DNA of 35,199 nt from an uncultured Chitinophagales bacterium (lineage in GTDB: Bacteria > Bacteroidota > Bacteroidia > Chitinophagales > JAHDHT01): NCBI GenBank assembly GCA_938023075.1, contig CALHDG010000282.1, forward strand, positions 1 to 35,199, given 5' to 3'. The notes below the pieces were generated by a model. That model did not search any database, was not told where the DNA came from, and saw nothing but the letters and a program-made list of their open reading frames with translations. The first letter of the stretch is position 1. The number at the start of each line of letters is the position of its first letter. The position numbers were made by a program, and so were the translations under genes. Positions 31,120 through 35,199 of the stretch are shown one piece after another.

Positions 31120-34100
31120 CTACTCACACTCCTCAATATAAGCACTAAAATTTGTTAGTGGGGGCGTACTAAAGCCATTGTTTAACTGTATTAATTGACC
31201 GGCTTTATATCGTTCATTAGTAGTGCTATTGATTAAATTGGCAGAAGATTTAAGCACATCATAGGCTTGATGAAAATTGATGCCGTTCTGATGAAAAAAC
31301 AGACTTAAGTTATTGGTAGATGGCTCATAAGAAAAGGCTTGTTCAGCAACCGGGATAAAACTGGTTTCTGCCCAATTCGCATCAAAACTAGAAGCTGCTA
31401 TTTGAATGGTTCCGGTAATATTACCCAACAGATATTTTTGCACCGATAGCTCTATCCCATACTTTGAGGTAATCATATTTACGGCTCCAATTGGTAGCCA
31501 ATCCCAACTTACGCCATTGCCTTGATAAACGAACAAGTCGCCCTGATCAATTAAATAATTAAAACCGGTTAAAGACCAATTGCTATCGGTATATTCATTA
31601 TTACCTAAAGCATCATTATCCGTATCAATAAATACTTGTTGATATACATCCATATTGCCTTCTAACAAAATGTATAATAATTCCGATCCGTCTGAAATTT
31701 TGAAAGATTGTAAATTGCTACTACCCGTATGTTGAACGGCGTGATTGATATGCAACCACTGCCCGGTATCTCCATTAATGGTTAAGCAAGCTGGTTTAAT
31801 ATTGCAAAGGTCTTTGGTGCCCATTAAGTAATTTAAACTTGCGTTGCCTTCTGGTATGGCACCTGTTTCATGATAATCAACATTTAAACTAGAAGCTGCA
31901 AAACTTATACTATTAGATAGATTAGACAGTTGATTTTTTTGAACCGAAATTTCCAATACGTTTTCAGTTATAGAATGGCTTACCGTACCTATTGATGACC
32001 AACTCCAACTTACACCATCTCCATTGTAAACGAATAACTCGCTGTTTTCAATAAGATAGTTGAAACCGGCATACTCCCATTGGCTGTTGTTATAGCGATT
32101 TAAAGTTGAACTGTTTACATCAGAATTCAGGTAAATTTGATTATTCACATCTAAACCACCTTCAACATAAAATAAGAGTTCATTACCATTATCTGCTACT
32201 TTAATATGCGTTAAACTACCCGATTTTGCATAGGCATAGGTTGTCAAATTATTCCATTCATTCGCGTTTCCATCAACGGTAATGCAATTATTATTTGTGC
32301 GTTTATTGCTTGAATCTTTAACATTTTCAATTGGTGTTGATGCAATAACGTATTTTGTATTTAAATGAATTTCTTTTTCATTATTAACTGTTTTTTGAAC
32401 TATCTGACCACAAGAATTATTACTTGACATTTGATAGGAAATGCCAGTTGCACTATTAGCCGGTAACTTACCTGCTGCTATCCAATTACTATTATAATAA
32501 TACCCGGCAACCTTTATCGTAGAACTTAAGGGTTCTTGAAATGTAGATTTTGGAATGCGGAATTCTAATACATTGTTGTTGCCAAAGTTTCTTTCAATTT
32601 CGCCTAGAAACTGCCAGTCCCAACTGTTTCCATCTCCTACATATTTATGTAAGGTGTTGAACTCCATCATATAATTAAAGCCACTGTTGCTCCAATCGGT
32701 TGCTCTAAATTCATTGCTTCCGTTAGTATTGTTATCCGTATCAAAAAATATTTGTGGGGTATGATTTAAGATGCTTAAGTTTCCTTCAATTAGCACAAAT
32801 AAATCTTGCGCATTATCGGTTACTGTTAGTTTTTTTAAAGTTGCAGTATTGTTTGAATAGGTAGTAGTTAAAGTTTGCCACTCATTACTATTGCCATCTA
32901 TCATAATACAAACATCAGGTTCAACACAAGGGTTTGAGGAGAACGGTTGATAAGAAGCCCCAAAATTACCAGAAGCAGGAAGGTAAGCCGTGCCACTCCA
33001 AGCAGCATTTAAAGTTTTGGCACCAATAGAAATATTGGCATTAGAAAGTGCATTAAACAAATATTTGGGAACCATGAGTTCTAATCCGTTCGCCGCTTCA
33101 TTTTGAGGGATAGCACTAATGGGTGACCAAGCCCAATCCCACGAATTGGTTGAAACATATTTAAATAGCGTACCGTTTTCTAGCATATAATTGAAGCCGG
33201 TTTGCTGCCAGTTGCTGCTTAAATACTCGCTATCGTTATTGTTCGATCTGACGGAGTTTCCATCGGTATCTATAAATATTTGATAATGATTTCTTAATGT
33301 ACCAGACAGATGCAAGTAAATATGACCGGCATCATCTGCCGCTTTTAGGGTACTTAACTCTGTGCTATTGGCTGTCCTCAGTTCTATAATACCATTCCAA
33401 TCGGTAAAATTGCCATCAATGTCAATACAATTGTTGCCCATTGGTGGTGGGGGCGGCGGCGGTGTGTTTTGTATACTAATGGTATGATTTAAATTGTTGT
33501 AGCCGGTATTGGCATCCCAAACATCTATATTATTAGATAGTTTATTGGCTAACCGAATGCTGTATGCCGGGTTGTTTCTAATGCTTTCTGTAGTTTGATT
33601 TCGTTTAGATAAATCAGCAATATGCAAATACATACTATAATCACCAACACTAACAGAAGCCGGTAAATTGAACCTTAAATTTAAAGTATGATTTCCACTC
33701 GTCCATCTTCTGCTGTCCGCATCATCTCCATAAACTTCAATCGGATTTAAAAAAGCTCCAGTTGAATTGTTTTTTAGCATCATAAATAAAGTACGTTTAT
33801 TAAATGGAGCGGCAAAACCATTGTTGTCTAAATTTAAACTAAAATTTACAATATCGCCCTGCTGCGCCACCTCTTGAAACTGCCCGTTGTTTAACACAAA
33901 ACGGTAACCTAAGCGTGTTTTAATTTCATCTAGGCAATTGCCATCTTCCCAATCGTTATTTACATAATAACTATAAGCACTATTTAAGAAAGACCAATTC
34001 ATGAGTTCCATTTCGGCAACGGCTTGCCCACCCTGCGAAGCACAATTGTTGTATGGATTGTTGCCATCTGCACAAGTTTCGCCACCAACAGCCACATAAT

Positions 34101-35055
34101 CTCCTTCATTGTTTGCATAGGCTCTCCAAAAATCTTTATTGGTGCTATCGTTCATATCATAACCCAAATAGGTACCTACATCATCGGGCGATGATAAAAA
34201 GCAATCGTTTTGAAAACCAATTCGATTAGCATATTGAGGATGTTGTTGTAAAAACTTATATCGCATTTGCGGGTACCTTACTTGCACCATTCTACTTTCG
34301 GGTAAAGCATCTAACAAAGCTTTTAATACATTAATACGCGCTTGCCAATCATCACTATCTAAATAGCCTTTTCCATTTGGCGAGGAATCTCCAAAATAAT
34401 CGGTATAGTATTGCTCCCCCCAAACACCTATAAAACCATTTTGAACCAGCATAATTACATCTTCATTATTGCGGAAGTAAGGTGCTAATTGTTGAATATG
34501 CCGGGTTACCCAAAATTCAGAGGCATCTCCATACTCGCAAACGCAGACATTAGCAGTTGGTATTCTACCATTACAATTTGGTGGACTTTCCCCTTCTCCA
34601 CAAAGAGGCGTATTTAAGATGTATGAAAAACGCAACACCATACGAACGCCCGCATTTCTTGCCCGGTTAAAATCAGTTTGAATTTTGCTTAAAAAAGAAC
34701 TATCAATATAAGAAGATCTAAAATCATCTAATACATAATGACGTAATATTACGCTGTTGTTGGTCTCGTAAGACGGGTTAATACTATTAAATCCCGGCGA
34801 AAAGGGGTTACCTGTTCTTCTGTCTCTTAACTGATTTTCGTTTAAGGATAAAAAATTGCCGGGTGTGTCGTACCAGTATTCGCTATCGTAGGGAAAATAA
34901 AAGCCCCGGTCAGGATTCATAAAATGATCATAAGATTCATTATAGAACACATTTTGAGTAAAACCCTGTAAAGCAGTTATTAAAAAGCCAGTAAGTAATA
35001 CTATTTTGAAAATTGCGTAGAATAGATTCTGTTGAAGTTGTAGCTTCTTTTTCAT
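31120..35055 (-). CDS. Secreted DUF4874/DUF4832 protein with four repeated beta domains
   Basis: The ATG at 35055 (1311 residues) is preferred over a TTG at 35073, because a TATATTTA box at 35079-35086 would place the transcript start near 35072. A signal peptide ends at GFTQN. Residues about 30-190 match DUF4874 (NPDRGFYFPYDSEYWY; VILRHYVLDDFR; GVRMVLRFSYI) and about 190-520 DUF4832 (GFIGVWGEQYYTDYFG; YRFVLNNGQF), together a TIM-barrel-like region of probable glycan-active type. A Pro7 linker (near 540) leads to four copies of a 155-165-residue beta domain (CIDIDGNFTDWNG ... QIFIDTDGN ... GFNYMLENGTLFKY ... WDWAW), resembling DOMON/CBM9-type carbohydrate-binding sandwiches. A C-terminal 3-coathanger-type segment ends the chain. 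Likely an extracellular carbohydrate-active or binding protein; substrate unknown. Confidence 0.82.
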   Translation of the reverse strand: MKKKLQLQQNLFYAIFKIVLLTGFLITALQGFTQNVFYNESYDHFMNPDRGFYFPYDSEYWYDTPGNFLSLNENQLRDRRTGNPFSPGFNSINPSYETNNSVILRHYVLDDFRSSYIDSSFLSKIQTDFNRARNAGVRMVLRFSYILNTPLCGEGESPPNCNGRIPTANVCVCEYGDASEFWVTRHIQQLAPYFRNNEDVIMLVQNGFIGVWGEQYYTDYFGDSSPNGKGYLDSDDWQARINVLKALLDALPESRMVQVRYPQMRYKFLQQHPQYANRIGFQNDCFLSSPDDVGTYLGYDMNDSTNKDFWRAYANNEGDYVAVGGETCADGNNPYNNCASQGGQAVAEMELMNWSFLNSAYSYYVNNDWEDGNCLDEIKTRLGYRFVLNNGQFQEVAQQGDIVNFSLNLDNNGFAAPFNKRTLFMMLKNNSTGAFLNPIEVYGDDADSRRWTSGNHTLNLRFNLPASVSVGDYSMYLHIADLSKRNQTTESIRNNPAYSIRLANKLSNNIDVWDANTGYNNLNHTISIQNTPPPPPPPMGNNCIDIDGNFTDWNGIIELRTANSTELSTLKAADDAGHIYLHLSGTLRNHYQIFIDTDGNSVRSNNNDSEYLSSNWQQTGFNYMLENGTLFKYVSTNSWDWAWSPISAIPQNEAANGLELMVPKYLFNALSNANISIGAKTLNAAWSGTAYLPASGNFGASYQPFSSNPCVEPDVCIMIDGNSNEWQTLTTTYSNNTATLKKLTVTDNAQDLFVLIEGNLSILNHTPQIFFDTDNNTNGSNEFRATDWSNSGFNYMMEFNTLHKYVGDGNSWDWQFLGEIERNFGNNNVLEFRIPKSTFQEPLSSTIKVAGYYYNSNWIAAGKLPANSATGISYQMSSNNSCGQIVQKTVNNEKEIHLNTKYVIASTPIENVKDSSNKRTNNNCITVDGNANEWNNLTTYAYAKSGSLTHIKVADNGNELLFYVEGGLDVNNQIYLNSDVNSSTLNRYNNSQWEYAGFNYLIENSELFVYNGDGVSWSWSSIGTVSHSITENVLEISVQKNQLSNLSNSISFAASSLNVDYHETGAIPEGNASLNYLMGTKDLCNIKPACLTINGDTGQWLHINHAVQHTGSSNLQSFKISDGSELLYILLEGNMDVYQQVFIDTDNDALGNNEYTDSNWSLTGFNYLIDQGDLFVYQGNGVSWDWLPIGAVNMITSKYGIELSVQKYLLGNITGTIQIAASSFDANWAETSFIPVAEQAFSYEPSTNNLSLFFHQNGINFHQAYDVLKSSANLINSTTNERYKAGQLIQLNNGFSTPPLTNFSAYIEECE
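31320..33432 (-). repeat. Four divergent coding repeats of the DOMON/CBM9-like domain
   Basis: Units begin (minus strand) near 33432, 32912, 32288 and 31795, each at C(I/L)xx(D/N)G(N/D)xxxW. Each contains IDTD or an equivalent, WxxxGFNYLIExGxLFVYxG and WxWxxIG. They are clearly homologous but well diverged, unlike the fresh repeats of the DUF5060 protein. Unit 2 and unit 3 are separated by a longer linker (KTVNNEKEIHLNTKYVIAS). Confidence 0.85.
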
Positions 35056-35078
35056 GTTTAAAATATTGATCAATTAAA

Positions 35079-35086
35079 TAAATATA
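35079..35086 (-). promoter_or_regulatory. Possible -7 box of the DUF4874/DUF4832 gene
   Basis: TATATTTA on the minus strand, one base off TAnnTTTG, 23 bases before the ATG at 35055. Further upstream a hairpin CTATCTT/AAGATAG (35115-35121 and 35126-35132) could be an operator or the end of a neighbouring transcript. Confidence 0.35.
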
Positions 35087-35199
35087 AGTGAAAAATGTGC
35101 GTGGCGTTTAAATACTATCTTATGCAAGATAGGTTTTAGAGGTGAAAGGGTTGCTTTTAGATGGATATTTTTATTTATATATTATACTATTTATTTAGT

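Noticed and set aside
1-35199. tRNA, rRNA, riboswitch or antiphage-system genes
   Set aside because: I saw no cloverleaf, rRNA segment, known riboswitch core or defence-gene cluster; the Rpn nuclease alone is not sufficient for a defence system.

Overview
The window looks like a chromosomal segment of a low-GC Bacteroidota bacterium, most likely from the Saprospiria/Chitinophagales side of the phylum. The evidence is: many -7 boxes of the Bacteroidota type TAnnTTTG just upstream of start codons; Bacteroidota-typical families (DUF2480, the CD225-DUF2752 pair, DUF4874/DUF4832, '3-coathanger stack'-like C-terminal domains, the GCTDxxAxNF...DDGSC motif); and abundant intergenic palindromes. No rRNA, tRNA, CRISPR array, phage or complete insertion sequence is visible.

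Layout. 1-5801 (+): the end of a secreted carbohydrate-binding protein, a strong terminator, then a 1513-residue secreted DUF5060-type glycoside-hydrolase-like protein with a ThuA/GATase-like domain, a CBM6-like domain and three near-identical 124-residue repeats. 5802-6195: three palindromes or repeats between convergent genes. 6196-8067 (-): a lone iolD (ThDP enzyme of inositol catabolism), then about 760 bp without a gene. 8832-12031 (-): an S41 protease lipoprotein, then a two-gene operon (DUF1571/LysM outer protein and an FA2H-like fatty-acid hydroxylase) with a terminator-like hairpin in its leader. 12423-18650 (-): a gene for a 2075-residue secreted, Cys-rich, very acidic protein almost devoid of Lys/Arg, ending in an IPTL-CTERM-like tail. 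18829-21506: nitroreductase (+), M43 metalloprotease (-) and a TPR lipoprotein (+), the last two divergent. 21998-24663 (-): NCS1 nucleobase permease with a large inserted segment, and an Rpn/PD-(D/E)XK nuclease. 24784-27337 (+): recN, a small hypothetical gene and a DUF1801 gene. 27383-28839 (-): DUF2480 and lytic transglycosylase operon. 29516-30235 (-): Bax-inhibitor-1 family protein. 30365-31021 (+): a CD225/dispanin gene broken by a one-base frameshift, overlapping a DUF2752 gene. 31120-35055 (-): a 1311-residue secreted DUF4874/DUF4832 protein with four repeated beta domains.

No single pathway joins these genes. The theme is a cell-surface and polysaccharide-oriented lifestyle (four large exported modular proteins, two exported proteases, one murein lytic enzyme) scattered among housekeeping genes. 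The most unusual signals are the Lys/Arg-depleted giant protein; a three-copy intergenic hairpin family whose stem sequence changes while pairing is kept; a composite repeat of about 300 bp present twice 7.4 kb apart; and a shared palindrome beside the two large surface-enzyme genes.
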